Of a stretch of DNA of 35,726 nt, positions 1 through 7,113 are shown one piece after another (within the stretch, counting starts at the first letter, position 1; the number at the start of each line of letters is the position of its first letter). The position numbers and the translations under genes are program-made. The notes beneath the pieces are model-generated. The model was given only the letters and a program-made list of their open reading frames with translations. It was not told where the DNA came from and made no database searches. The DNA lies in IMG/VR virus record IMGVR_UViG_3300050821_014794, positions 1 to 35,726 of that record, one strand, 5' to 3'. The DNA comes from a virus.

Positions 1-98
1 AAGTGAATCTGATAAATCGCATCCTTTTCTACAATTATTAGGAAGTGCCGCAGGAGCTGCCCCTTTAGCAGCTGGTGGAATTAACGCATTACGAGCCG
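1..98. repeat. Terminal direct repeat, left copy (circular contig overlap)
   Basis: The first 98 bases match bases 35629-35726 exactly. The reading frame of the ejection gene passes from one copy to the other without a break. This is what an assembler produces from a circular or circularly permuted genome, and it gives a unique length of about 35,628 bp. It lies inside a gene, so it is probably not a biological terminus. Confidence 0.95.
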
Positions 99-1786
99 TT
101 CCAGCATGGGGTGGTCTCGTAGAAAGGGCTTCTCCATCATTACTTAGATCGGCTCCTTTATTAGCTACTGAAGGAAGCCTATTAGGGGCTGGTATGTCAC
201 CTGAAGGACAAAGAGGTGAAGGAGCTTTACTAGGTGCTGCATTAGGTGTTGGAGGAGCTGCAATTCCTGCAATAGGACGAGGATTTGGCGCTCTAACAAA
301 TAGAATTTCATATCTTAGAAACTTAGATAAATTAAAAAATGAAGGAAAATTGTCGGCTGAGGAATATGAAAATGCTGTAGCAAAAGAATCATCACTTGAA
401 GATTTAATGAAACAAAAAGGACTTGGAACAAATGCAGGAAAATTAGAATCAGAGCTCCCTGAATACAGAGCGCAATCGGAAGAATTAGGTCGTAAAATTG
501 GAGAAATTCCAGAAGAAAACATTGCTAATTTATTGCCTCATCCTGAAGGAGAGCATTTGGTTCCAGAATCTGAAAATCTTCTAAAAACGGCTGAGAAAAA
601 GGCCGCTGATATTGAAGAGGGAATAGGATCTCATCTTGGTGAAGGATTATCTCATGATGTGAGAGCTGCAGAAGGACTTAATAAAATCATAAAGTCAAAA
701 AAAGAAGAAATAGGCTCTATCTATAATGATATTAAGTCAGATTTAAAAGAAACGAATGTTACTTTGCCAAGAGGTCGTGAGGTAAATCAAATTACTGGAG
801 ACATCCAGAAAGCAATAAAAGAAGGAGGATACGGCTCCAAAGAAGTGGAAAAGCTCGCTCAAGAATTAGATAATGCTCAAAAAGGTGGAACCGATATTGT
901 AAGAGGTGATGACTTCTTGGCAATGTATCGCTCAACTCGAAGCTTAGCCAATAAAGCTGCTAGAAACAGTAGAAAAACTGATATAGATGCTTTAGAGAGA
1001 CAACATTGGGAAAAACAATATGACGAGTTAACTAACACTGCCGATCGTATGAATGAACTTCTTAAAAATCATATGAATCCTGAATCCTATGCCGATCTTC
1101 AGAAAGCCAATGAACGATGGCGAACAGAAATAACTCCTCTTTATAAAAACAGATTATATCATCAGATTACTAAAGAAGGTCGGCTGCCATCCGATATCAT
1201 TCATCAATTGCGCGGAACAGGAGAAGGACAAGAAATTCTACGAGAAATGATCAAAGATAATCCTGAAATACTCAAAAATGTATTAGGCCAACGCTATGCT
1301 CATGCGCCAAAAAAACTACAAGAATTTGATGAAGAAGCTCAACAATACATCAATAAATCTCCAGAATTGCAAAATTTAATTAATGAAAATCGTTTATCTT
1401 TGAGAGAAATTTTAAAAAATCAAAAAAATGTTTTATCTTCAAAACAAAAAGCCTCTGAATTTAAAAAAGAATCTGAAAAAGTTAATAAGTCATTTGAAGA
1501 AACTAAAAAACAACAAATGGAACGTCAGAAATTAACTGTTGAACAACAAAAATTAACTGAAAAATTGCAGAATGCAGAACGTTATTTGCCCGAACTTAAA
1601 AAAATAGCGCGCTCTAAAAATATCTCTCTTCAAAAGAAAATTGAAGTTGAAGCTAAGATAGCTAAAGCTGAAAAAGATATAGAGACACTTAAAAACTATC
1701 TAATGTGGGGAACTGTCTCTGCAGGAAGCGCCTTATTAGGTGGACTTCTTGGAACTAGATATTTACGATCTAGATCTACTCCATAA
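2..1786 (+). CDS. Ejection-type virion protein, C-terminal part (starts at 35270)
   Basis: This is the 3' part of the gene that begins at 35270. Joined across the 98-base overlap it encodes about 714 aa. The frame here is open from base 2, and the first internal ATG is at 194. The Gly/Ala-rich start of this part is followed by long charged, Gln- and Lys-rich helical stretches that look like coiled coil. A Gly-rich hydrophobic segment (about 20 residues, with GSALLGGLLG) lies close to the C-terminus. The gene is last in a P22-like order, where P22 has gp16, a DNA-ejection protein of 609 aa. The position, the helices and the membrane-like tail suggest a protein delivered into the host envelope with the DNA. 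That role is inferred from gene order; I do not recognise a catalytic domain. Confidence 0.75.
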   Translation, partial: SESDKSHPFLQLLGSAAGAAPLAAGGINALRAVPAWGGLVERASPSLLRSAPLLATEGSLLGAGMSPEGQRGEGALLGAALGVGGAAIPAIGRGFGALTNRISYLRNLDKLKNEGKLSAEEYENAVAKESSLEDLMKQKGLGTNAGKLESELPEYRAQSEELGRKIGEIPEENIANLLPHPEGEHLVPESENLLKTAEKKAADIEEGIGSHLGEGLSHDVRAAEGLNKIIKSKKEEIGSIYNDIKSDLKETNVTLPRGREVNQITGDIQKAIKEGGYGSKEVEKLAQELDNAQKGGTDIVRGDDFLAMYRSTRSLANKAARNSRKTDIDALERQHWEKQYDELTNTADRMNELLKNHMNPESYADLQKANERWRTEITPLYKNRLYHQITKEGRLPSDIIHQLRGTGEGQEILREMIKDNPEILKNVLGQRYAHAPKKLQEFDEEAQQYINKSPELQNLINENRLSLREILKNQKNVLSSKQKASEFKKESEKVNKSFEETKKQQMERQKLTVEQQKLTEKLQNAERYLPELKKIARSKNISLQKKIEVEAKIAKAEKDIETLKNYLMWGTVSAGSALLGGLLGTRYLRSRSTP

Positions 1787-1841
1787 CACCATATCTGAGA
1801 AATATATAAACGCATAATCCCAGGAATAGAAAAGCTAACAT
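1776..1841 (-). CDS. 21-aa hydrophobic membrane peptide
   Basis: A very short minus-strand ORF that starts MLAFLFLGLCVYIFL and is almost entirely one transmembrane segment, ending in a short RYGVME tail. Its ribosome site AGGAG overlaps the TAG stop of the gene before it, which points to translational coupling. The last 11 bases run antisense to the end of the ejection gene. It would be the fourth gene of a small membrane-protein cassette. No family is recognised; a lysis accessory or toxin-like peptide is possible. The call rests on the ribosome site, the hydrophobicity and the context. Confidence 0.45.
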   Translation of the reverse strand: MLAFLFLGLCVYIFLRYGVME

Positions 1842-1850
1842 AACTATCTC

Positions 1851-2093
1851 CTAATACCAATGAAAACCATGGGCCATAATGGCAAACATGCCAGCAAACC
1901 CCCCAATCATAATGCTAAACAACCACCTTATATCGACTTTAATGCTTGATTCCATCTGATTATATCTTTCATCCAATTGATCAAACCGCTTCTCAAATCG
2001 AATCAAAGTAGTATTAATATTATTTATAGATTGTTCTAACAGAGCTAATCTGACTTCATCACTGTACATGTTTTTTATTTTTTCTGTAGACAC
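1851..2093 (-). CDS. Small coiled-coil/TM protein, XhlA- or holin-like (paralogue 1)
   Basis: 80 aa. A polar N-terminal half with regular heptads (residues about 10-52) is followed by one transmembrane segment (about 56-75) and a short HGFHWY end. It is related to the next gene: both contain an ALLEQS motif followed by a heptad region with RFE, and both end in a C-terminal TM helix with an aromatic tail. This layout resembles XhlA-type haemolysin/holin accessory proteins of phages. The phage lysozyme has no signal peptide, so a membrane pore is needed, and this cassette supplies the best candidates. The function is inferred. Confidence 0.65.
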   Translation of the reverse strand: MSTEKIKNMYSDEVRLALLEQSINNINTTLIRFEKRFDQLDERYNQMESSIKVDIRWLFSIMIGGFAGMFAIMAHGFHWY

Positions 2094-2107
2094 AACTACC
2101 TCCTAAA

Positions 2108-2341
2108 TTAAAACCATCCCAATGATTTAGCCAAAGCAGTAACTAAGGTACCAATCAGTGAGATATAAAGTACCGATATTGAACCGATGGTCCAGTGGAA
2201 ATGGCTATCAATCTTACTATCTAATTTCTCTAACTTTGTCTCAAACCGCTTCAATGTTTCAAGAATTCCTGTATTCGATTGTTCCAATAAAGCAATTCTT
2301 AATTGATCGTGAGTGTACATTTTTTCATCATCATTCTTCAT
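2108..2341 (-). CDS. Small coiled-coil/TM protein, XhlA- or holin-like (paralogue 2)
   Basis: 77 aa, same design as its downstream neighbour. A charged start (MKNDDEKMYTHDQL) and the shared ALLEQS motif lead into a heptad region with RFETKLEKLD, then a TM segment (about residues 51-71) and the end SLGWF. The two genes look like a tandem duplication that has diverged. It starts 7 bp after the stop of the 58-aa gene and 14 bp before the start of paralogue 1, so the cassette is one transcript. The ribosome site is weak, so translation may depend on coupling. Likely a membrane-associated lysis or exclusion factor; not proven. Confidence 0.65.
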   Translation of the reverse strand: MKNDDEKMYTHDQLRIALLEQSNTGILETLKRFETKLEKLDSKIDSHFHWTIGSISVLYISLIGTLVTALAKSLGWF

Positions 2342-2348
2342 TTAAATC

Positions 2349-2525
2349 TCAAGTTAATTTCAATGCATGCAAAAAAACAGGTATCAGCGCTACAGTAAAT
2401 ATTGCGCCACATGAGCCTATAACAAAATCAATCTTTCTATTAAGTTGCCTGTATTCTATTTCCCTCTCTCTTAATCGTAATTCATGATCAAGATATTTGT
2501 CTTTAGCTATCTCTTCTTCCGTCAT
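2349..2525 (-). CDS. 58-aa small membrane protein, first gene of minus-strand cassette
   Basis: Starts MTEEEIAKDKYLDHELRL and has a charged helical N-terminal half (rich in E, R and K). One hydrophobic segment follows (about residues 34-53, with FVIGSCGAIFTVALI), then a short tail. A GGGAG ribosome site lies about 9 bases upstream of the ATG, and a promoter with a perfect TATAAT box is further upstream. The topology matches the next two genes, although the sequence is not clearly related. A holin-type or other inner-membrane role is plausible. No family is recognised. Confidence 0.6.
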   Translation of the reverse strand: MTEEEIAKDKYLDHELRLREREIEYRQLNRKIDFVIGSCGAIFTVALIPVFLHALKLT

Positions 2526-2552
2526 GATATGATCTCCCTGAGAATTTCATTG

Positions 2553-2582
2553 ATTATAGACCAATTGATGAGTAAAAAACAA
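2553..2582 (-). promoter_or_regulatory. Promoter for the minus-strand membrane-protein cassette
   Basis: Read on the minus strand: TTGTTT, an 18-nt spacer, then a perfect TATAAT. It points at the 58-aa gene, whose ATG is about 28 nt below the -10 box. It makes the cassette independent of the late operon that runs the other way. Confidence 0.65.
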
Positions 2583-2604
2583 GCATTTAAAAAAGGGAGA
2601 TTAA

Positions 2605-3078
2605 ATGAAGTGGTATTCAGTTAAAGATCATCAACCAATATTATCCTGCTGCTGCATACTTCTTGCAATTTATATGCAAAAGAGAGGGGAGATATATTTA
2701 ACTCTAGGTGAATGGGATAATGGATGGAAAGATTGGGAACATAAATTTGATATAGAGAAAGAACTTGTTGGTCACAAAGTTCTCTATTTTTGCTATCCAG
2801 ACCCAATTCCTAAAGCGTATGAAAGCTTGATGGAATCAAATAAAACAATCAATCCCGATGATAGTAACTCGGTAAAAGATACATTGATTAAAGATATTGG
2901 TTTCACTGTGCGAACGACTAATTGCTTAATTGCAGGAGGAATTGAAACATTGGATCAATTATTAGTTTTGTGCGCACATCAATTTCTATACATTCCAAAT
3001 TTAGGTAAAAAATCAATTAAAGAAATTACAGATTGGCTCAATTTATCAGGAATTGAGCATGGATGGAGATTAAAGTAA
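2605..3078 (+). CDS. DUF551-like/RNA polymerase alpha-CTD fusion protein
   Basis: 157 aa with a GGGAG ribosome site. Residues 1-75 resemble DUF551 proteins of phages: WYSVKDHQP at the start, Trp-rich EWDNGWKDW, then CYPDPIP. Residues about 94-157 match the C-terminal domain of the bacterial RNA polymerase alpha subunit, including TVRTTNCL and IPNLGKKSIKEI and the end GWRL. Against E. coli alpha, R103, N106, G134, K136 and S137 line up with R265, N268, G296, K298 and S299, all at the same offset of 162, so the helix-hairpin-helix DNA-contact surface is intact. In the host, this domain binds UP elements and activators. Here it could bind A/T-rich promoter DNA or compete for activators. Homology is strong by eye; the role is inference. 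Confidence 0.85.
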   Translation: MKWYSVKDHQPILSCCCILLAIYMQKRGEIYLTLGEWDNGWKDWEHKFDIEKELVGHKVLYFCYPDPIPKAYESLMESNKTINPDDSNSVKDTLIKDIGFTVRTTNCLIAGGIETLDQLLVLCAHQFLYIPNLGKKSIKEITDWLNLSGIEHGWRLK

Positions 3079-3110
3079 ATGTCGATCATGCATTTTAGAG
3101 GAAGTCAGAG

Positions 3111-3188
3111 ATGAAGGGGTATAGCGTTAAGAGATACCAGCCGATTAATAATTCATGGCCAATAAAATTAAAAGGGTATTATGATTAA
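3111..3188 (+). pseudogene. 25-aa remnant of a DUF551-like N-terminus
   Basis: A short ORF with a good GAGGAAG ribosome site that begins MKGYSVKRYQPI, echoing MKWYSVKDHQPI at the start of the preceding gene. After that the similarity stops and the frame ends. It looks like the truncated remains of a duplicated DUF551-like gene. It could still be translated as a micro-protein. Terminator 3213-3248 follows. Confidence 0.45.
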
Positions 3189-3212
3189 GTAAGACAATGA
3201 ATTAGATAAAGC

Positions 3213-3248
3213 AAGCCGAACGGGTGTCAGCCCATATGTCCGGCTTTT
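3213..3248 (+). terminator. Rho-independent terminator after the alpha-CTD gene
   Basis: AAGCCG pairs with CGGCTT (3241-3246), and the stem extends inward through one mismatch (AAC with GTC). An inner GGG/CCC hairpin sits in the loop, and TTTT closes the element at 3245-3248. It separates the alpha-CTD unit from the winged-helix gene. Confidence 0.7.
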
Positions 3249-3351
3249 ACTTAACAACACCATTGGATTATATAGCATGACCGCTAAAAAAGAAAAGATA
3301 TTTCGAATAAGTAAATTATGAAAAGATAATCAATTGCATTAAGATATGATT

Positions 3352-3380
3352 GCCATACAGTCCTGCAAAGACTGTATGGC
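3352..3380. repeat. Perfect 11-bp inverted repeat upstream of the winged-helix gene
   Basis: GCCATACAGTC, a 7-base loop CTGCAAA, then GACTGTATGGC. No T-run follows on either strand, so it is unlikely to be a terminator. Its place just before the HTH gene suggests an operator or an RNA hairpin that controls that gene. Confidence 0.6.
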
Positions 3381-3422
3381 TATGTGAATTCTTCCACGAA
3401 CAACACGGGACAAGTTTACCTC

Positions 3423-3803
3423 ATGGCTATTAAAAAATCAAAATCAATTAATTCTAGAGTTTTTTCTTTAGCATGCAATAAATTAAATCTAAAGCGAAGA
3501 GAGAAAATCATATTCTACAGATTACTGGGATTTCTTATAAGAAACGACAAGCCATTTCCTTACTCCATAAAATCATTATCTGCTATAACCGGATACTCTA
3601 GAAGTTCAATATTTGAATCAATAAATCTACTCGAAAATCTGAGAATTATTTCTCGTAGAGGACTCACCAATAACGTCAAATTTAGCAAGGGAAGCATGAT
3701 GACTAGAATGTGCTCACTAGTCCAGAAACGTATAAAAATTGAACTGGATAAAGATTTAACACTAGTCCAGAAACTGGATATAAGAAAACATCTCTTTCTT
3801 TAA
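3423..3803 (+). CDS. Winged-helix DNA-binding protein
   Basis: 126 aa from ATG 3423; a GTG at 3384 would add 13 residues. The middle holds a replication-initiator-like winged helix: RREKIIFYRLLGF, then SIKSLSAITGYSRSSIFESI as the recognition helix region, then LLENLRIISRRG as the wing. The C-terminus carries two short repeats, SLVQKRIKIELDKD and TLVQKLDI, encoded by near-identical DNA. The gene stands alone between a terminator and the tail operon, so it is probably an accessory regulator. The ribosome site is weak, and the hairpin at 3352-3380 may control it. No exact family is recognised. Confidence 0.6.
   Translation: MAIKKSKSINSRVFSLACNKLNLKRREKIIFYRLLGFLIRNDKPFPYSIKSLSAITGYSRSSIFESINLLENLRIISRRGLTNNVKFSKGSMMTRMCSLVQKRIKIELDKDLTLVQKLDIRKHLFL
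3715..3780. repeat. Short direct repeats in the 3' end of the winged-helix gene
   Basis: CACTAGTCCAGAAAC occurs at 3715-3729 and again at 3760-3774. AACTGGATA occurs at 3742-3750 and 3772-3780. Together they encode the repeated LVQK peptide. This could be a recent slippage duplication or a set of binding sites. Confidence 0.6.
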
Positions 3804-3938
3804 AACATAAAGAAAAGGTGGTTCTAACCCCACACCAACCCAAAAACAAACCCAATTCGAAAACTCAGTCGGTGCCCGCGCAATCTCAGATATTTTGAAA
3901 TCAATAAAGCAAACACCTTAGCCAACCACAAAAACTCA

Positions 3939-3947
3939 TGCTATAGT
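3939..3947 (+). promoter_or_regulatory. Extended -10 promoter before the tail-collar gene
   Basis: TGCTATAGT is an extended -10 element (TGn plus TATAGT). No good -35 box is present, as expected for this type. The collar-gene ATG lies about 30 nt downstream. The rest of 3804-3977 is AT-rich and shows no gene. Confidence 0.5.
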
Positions 3948-3977
3948 GTAAATAAAGAAACACAGGGAGTGTTTGAC

Positions 3978-5585
3978 ATGCCGCTAGGAGTACGCGGATT
4001 TAATCCTATATGGGTTGAATTTGATTTACAGGGACAACTATTTGACGATACGTTCTATCTGTTCGTCTTGCAAAATACTATCCCCTATACTCCATTACCC
4101 GTATACCACGATATCAACTTATCCGATCCCTGGACAAACCCAATCCAATTTCTAGCTAATGGTACTTTGCCAGTAGACATTTATTTCGTTCCAGATGTTG
4201 TATACCGATTAGAATTCAGACAAGGAAATACTCAAGCAGCGCCACTTGTTTATGAAGTAGACAACTACATGCCTACAGGAGGAGAATCGCCACCGATTGA
4301 CATGACTGAATTTTCAACGAGCAATCAAGTTACCAATCCCCAATTTGCTTTAGTGAACTTTAGTTCCCCATTAACAATCAGTGGAACCGATCCCGCTCCC
4401 ATTCAAATTGGACCAGGATGGTTTTTAAATCTAGGTGGAACTGGCTCTGTCACACTGAATCAAATAGCATTGAACAACAGCAACATGAACCCCTCAAATG
4501 CGCCCTATGCGCTGGAATTAAATTTAAGTGGATGGGATGCTGGGGAAGTGTATTTAAGCCAAAGATTCGAACAAAATGGCATGCTCTGGGCGAACAAAAC
4601 AGTATCTACTACAATAACGGCACAATTAGTCGGGGTATCGAATACAATCAGTGCTACGTTATTTGATTCTCAAGGGGCTACACTTGCTGAAGTTCTATCA
4701 CCTCAGATTATTGACGAATCATGGAATGAATATACTGGCTATGGGGTTTTACCGGCCACTACTAATTCAAACACACCTCCTAACGCCTATATAGAATATC
4801 GATTAATGCTCCCGAGCAATATTAATATTTATGTCACAAGCATTCAATTAATCGTACAAGATGAGCCTTTTACACCGGCTTTCGAGCAAGATTCGATTAA
4901 TCGCCAAATTGATCACACCTACAATACCGCATACCCTATTATGTCTGTAGGTGGGATCATCGACTTTGCGGGATTTGTAGTTCCAGCTCATTATTTACTG
5001 TGCGATGGCACAGCATACTCTAGAATCACGTATAACCTGCTTTATCAGGCCTTAACGATGACTTTGACGGTTACCCTTACTTCCACGTCAAATATGTTCA
5101 CCGTAAGCTCTGCGGCCTTATTACGCATTGGTATGTTCATAGAAGGAACAGGCATACCCGCCGCAACGACAATTTCTAATATTTCAGGTACCACGATTAC
5201 AATGTCAGCAGCTGCGACAGCCTCAGGAACAGTTCCAGTTCGATTCTTTGGTTATGCCAATGGAGATGGAAGTACTACCTTTAATGTCCCTAATTTACAA
5301 GATTTTGTGACGGCAGGCTTAGGCGGCTCTTTATTTGGAGCGACCTTAAATGGCGTTGGAGGAAGTGGAGGGGCTGCCACAGTGACCCTAACTGGGGCTA
5401 ATATGCCGAACACGGTGGGTGTTTGTGTGACCACTAATGGTGCGAATCAAACCTACCAATCTGGCTCGACCGGAAACGTGTTTGGCACCACATCAGGTCT
5501 TGGTAACTTTAATAAAGGTCTTGGAAATGCCGTATCCATCGTCCAGCAAACTGCTCTGATGATGAAATGCATTAGGTTTGAATAA
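3978..5585 (+). CDS. Tail-collar fibre protein
   Basis: 535 aa from ATG 3978. AGGGAG sits 8 nt before it, which rules out the GTG at 3969. The N-terminal part (about 1-110) is a beta-rich module (PLGVRGFNPIWVEFDLQG) that may attach the fibre to the particle. The middle is beta-rich and resembles a carbohydrate-binding fold. The C-terminal part is a phage Tail Collar domain: VGGIIDFAG, LLCDGTAYSRITYNLLYQ, then GDGSTTFNVPNLQ. That domain is split by about 64 residues (DNA about 5058-5250) related to an insert in the gp4-like adaptor. It heads the fibre operon and is probably part of the receptor-binding apparatus. Confidence 0.75.
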   Translation: MPLGVRGFNPIWVEFDLQGQLFDDTFYLFVLQNTIPYTPLPVYHDINLSDPWTNPIQFLANGTLPVDIYFVPDVVYRLEFRQGNTQAAPLVYEVDNYMPTGGESPPIDMTEFSTSNQVTNPQFALVNFSSPLTISGTDPAPIQIGPGWFLNLGGTGSVTLNQIALNNSNMNPSNAPYALELNLSGWDAGEVYLSQRFEQNGMLWANKTVSTTITAQLVGVSNTISATLFDSQGATLAEVLSPQIIDESWNEYTGYGVLPATTNSNTPPNAYIEYRLMLPSNINIYVTSIQLIVQDEPFTPAFEQDSINRQIDHTYNTAYPIMSVGGIIDFAGFVVPAHYLLCDGTAYSRITYNLLYQALTMTLTVTLTSTSNMFTVSSAALLRIGMFIEGTGIPAATTISNISGTTITMSAAATASGTVPVRFFGYANGDGSTTFNVPNLQDFVTAGLGGSLFGATLNGVGGSGGAATVTLTGANMPNTVGVCVTTNGANQTYQSGSTGNVFGTTSGLGNFNKGLGNAVSIVQQTALMMKCIRFE

Positions 5586-5613
5586 CACCATACTAGGTTT
5601 GAATAACATCATA
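5573..5613. repeat. Tandem 20-bp duplication at the collar-gene stop
   Basis: TAGGTTTGAATAACACCATA (5573-5592) is repeated at 5594-5613 with one change (C to T). The first copy contains the stop codon of the collar gene; the second lies in the spacer. It is probably a slippage duplication. Confidence 0.7.
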
Positions 5614-5626
5614 ATGGAGTATAAAA

Positions 5627-5962
5627 GTGACTATAGCTTACAATGCAAACTATATTGAAACGATGCCCTTTAGTGATACTGCTTTTCAATTTGGATTAAG
5701 CAGTAATTCGGCATTGACAGCAACAGTCCCAGGAACTTCAACAAGTCAATATCAAGCTTATTTTGAATACACCTCAAACTCTAATGTTTATGTATGCATG
5801 AATGCTGCTCCCGTCATTCCTACTTTAGGAACTGTCGGTACGCAGCAATATAATGAATTTAAACCCAAAAAGAGATATGTAAGAGGTGGGGATGTGATTC
5901 AGATGATAACTCCAGATACATCAGCCTATGTAGGAGTGTCGTTAAGGCAGATTCAAGGTTAA
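5627..5962 (+). CDS. Small beta-rich structural protein
   Basis: 111 aa, started by GTG 5627: GGAG lies 7 nt upstream and no ATG fits. The protein is rich in Ser, Thr, Tyr and Asn, with no membrane segment. It has the pattern of a compact beta-sandwich, including FEYTSNSNVYVCMN and a KKRYVRGGDVIQ strand near the end. It sits between the collar protein and a fibre protein in the same transcript. It is likely a small fibre-associated or decoration protein. No family is recognised. Confidence 0.6.
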   Translation: MTIAYNANYIETMPFSDTAFQFGLSSNSALTATVPGTSTSQYQAYFEYTSNSNVYVCMNAAPVIPTLGTVGTQQYNEFKPKKRYVRGGDVIQMITPDTSAYVGVSLRQIQG

Positions 5963-5986
5963 TTGAACCAATCACAAGGATAAGTG

Positions 5987-7099
5987 ATGCCCATTACAAC
6001 GCCAATTCAGACGATTAAATTCAGCCAAATGACACCAGGCGGTGACATTGCTAATAACGATCAAGTTCCTGGTTTGCTGTCAGGTGGTAATGTGCTGTTC
6101 AATAATCCTTGGACTTTTCTTCCTCCTGGAAGTACTGCCGATAGACCGCCTCCTTCAACTGCCATTAACTATCGTCTGCGTTTTAATACCGATGATCAGC
6201 TTTATGAATATTATGACGCTGTCCTTGGGCAATGGACCCAGTTACAAGAAAACACCTTCACTGTAGGGCCCTTTGTTACCTATACATCAAGTGACAGTCT
6301 TCCTGATGCGTTTAATTTAGGAACTCTGGCAAGTGGCATATTGAAACAAACGGTAACAACCGGTGTTTCAACTCCTAATATTGCAGTCAATGGTGTGGAT
6401 TATTATGGGCCTGGATTTACTGGATATTTTCAAAGTCCGGCCGGTGTAAAAGATATTAGCGGAAATATTATTATGGGTTGGAATACAGCCGGACCTACTG
6501 CCGTCAATTATCCTCTTTTTTTAGCCAATGTATCTGGGTATCCTGTTGCTCAGTTTGCAGAAGGTGCTGATACTAACATCGATTATTTTTATTATACCAA
6601 AGGGAATGGGGCTCACGTTTTAATTTCACAAAATCCAACTTTACCTTTTATTATTTACAATGGGACATTAGGACAACATTCAACAAATTTTCTTTTTTCA
6701 AATACAGCCATAACAAGAAATGTAACCTTTCAAGACGCTGATGGAACCGTTGCTTTTTTAAGCGACATTCCTTCCCAAGTTTTAAATTGGGTGCCTGCCC
6801 CATCTTCTCCTATTACTGCAGCAATTAACACAGGTTATTATATTACTGATGCAAGCCAAGTAACCATAACCCTACCAACAACAGCTCCTGCGGGCTCTCT
6901 CGTTGCCGTCGTTGGATATGGCGCAGGAGGTTGGATTTTGCAGCCTGGAATCGGTCAAACAATTAAAATTCTGACTCAATCAGCCAGTACAAGCATTACA
7001 TCAGCTGAAGCTTTTGACTGCATTGAGGTCATTTGTGTTGTAGCAAACACAACCTGGGTGGCTCGATCATCCATAACAACTGGATTTACTGTTTCTTAA
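5987..7099 (+). CDS. Fibre protein A with the shared C-terminal domain
   Basis: 370 aa from ATG 5987, chosen because AAGGA lies 6 nt upstream; GTG 5984 is too close. The N-terminal region (QTIKFSQMTPG, then ADRPPPSTAINYRLRFNTD and YEYYD) looks like a fibre attachment module. A beta-rich middle follows. The last about 103 residues (TITLPTTAPAGSL, GYGAGGW, GIGQTIKI, VVANTTWV, ending TTGFTVS) recur in the gene at 7114 and in the candidate tail needle at 33069. Its job is probably receptor binding or trimer formation. The function is inferred from the context and composition. Confidence 0.65.
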   Translation: MPITTPIQTIKFSQMTPGGDIANNDQVPGLLSGGNVLFNNPWTFLPPGSTADRPPPSTAINYRLRFNTDDQLYEYYDAVLGQWTQLQENTFTVGPFVTYTSSDSLPDAFNLGTLASGILKQTVTTGVSTPNIAVNGVDYYGPGFTGYFQSPAGVKDISGNIIMGWNTAGPTAVNYPLFLANVSGYPVAQFAEGADTNIDYFYYTKGNGAHVLISQNPTLPFIIYNGTLGQHSTNFLFSNTAITRNVTFQDADGTVAFLSDIPSQVLNWVPAPSSPITAAINTGYYITDASQVTITLPTTAPAGSLVAVVGYGAGGWILQPGIGQTIKILTQSASTSITSAEAFDCIEVICVVANTTWVARSSITTGFTVS

Positions 7100-7113
7100 G
7101 GACGAGGTGAACA

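Noticed and set aside
1-98. End repeat as a true terminal repeat of the virion DNA
   Set aside because: It is short, lies inside a coding frame and fits assembler overlap. P22-type phages package by headful, with permuted ends.
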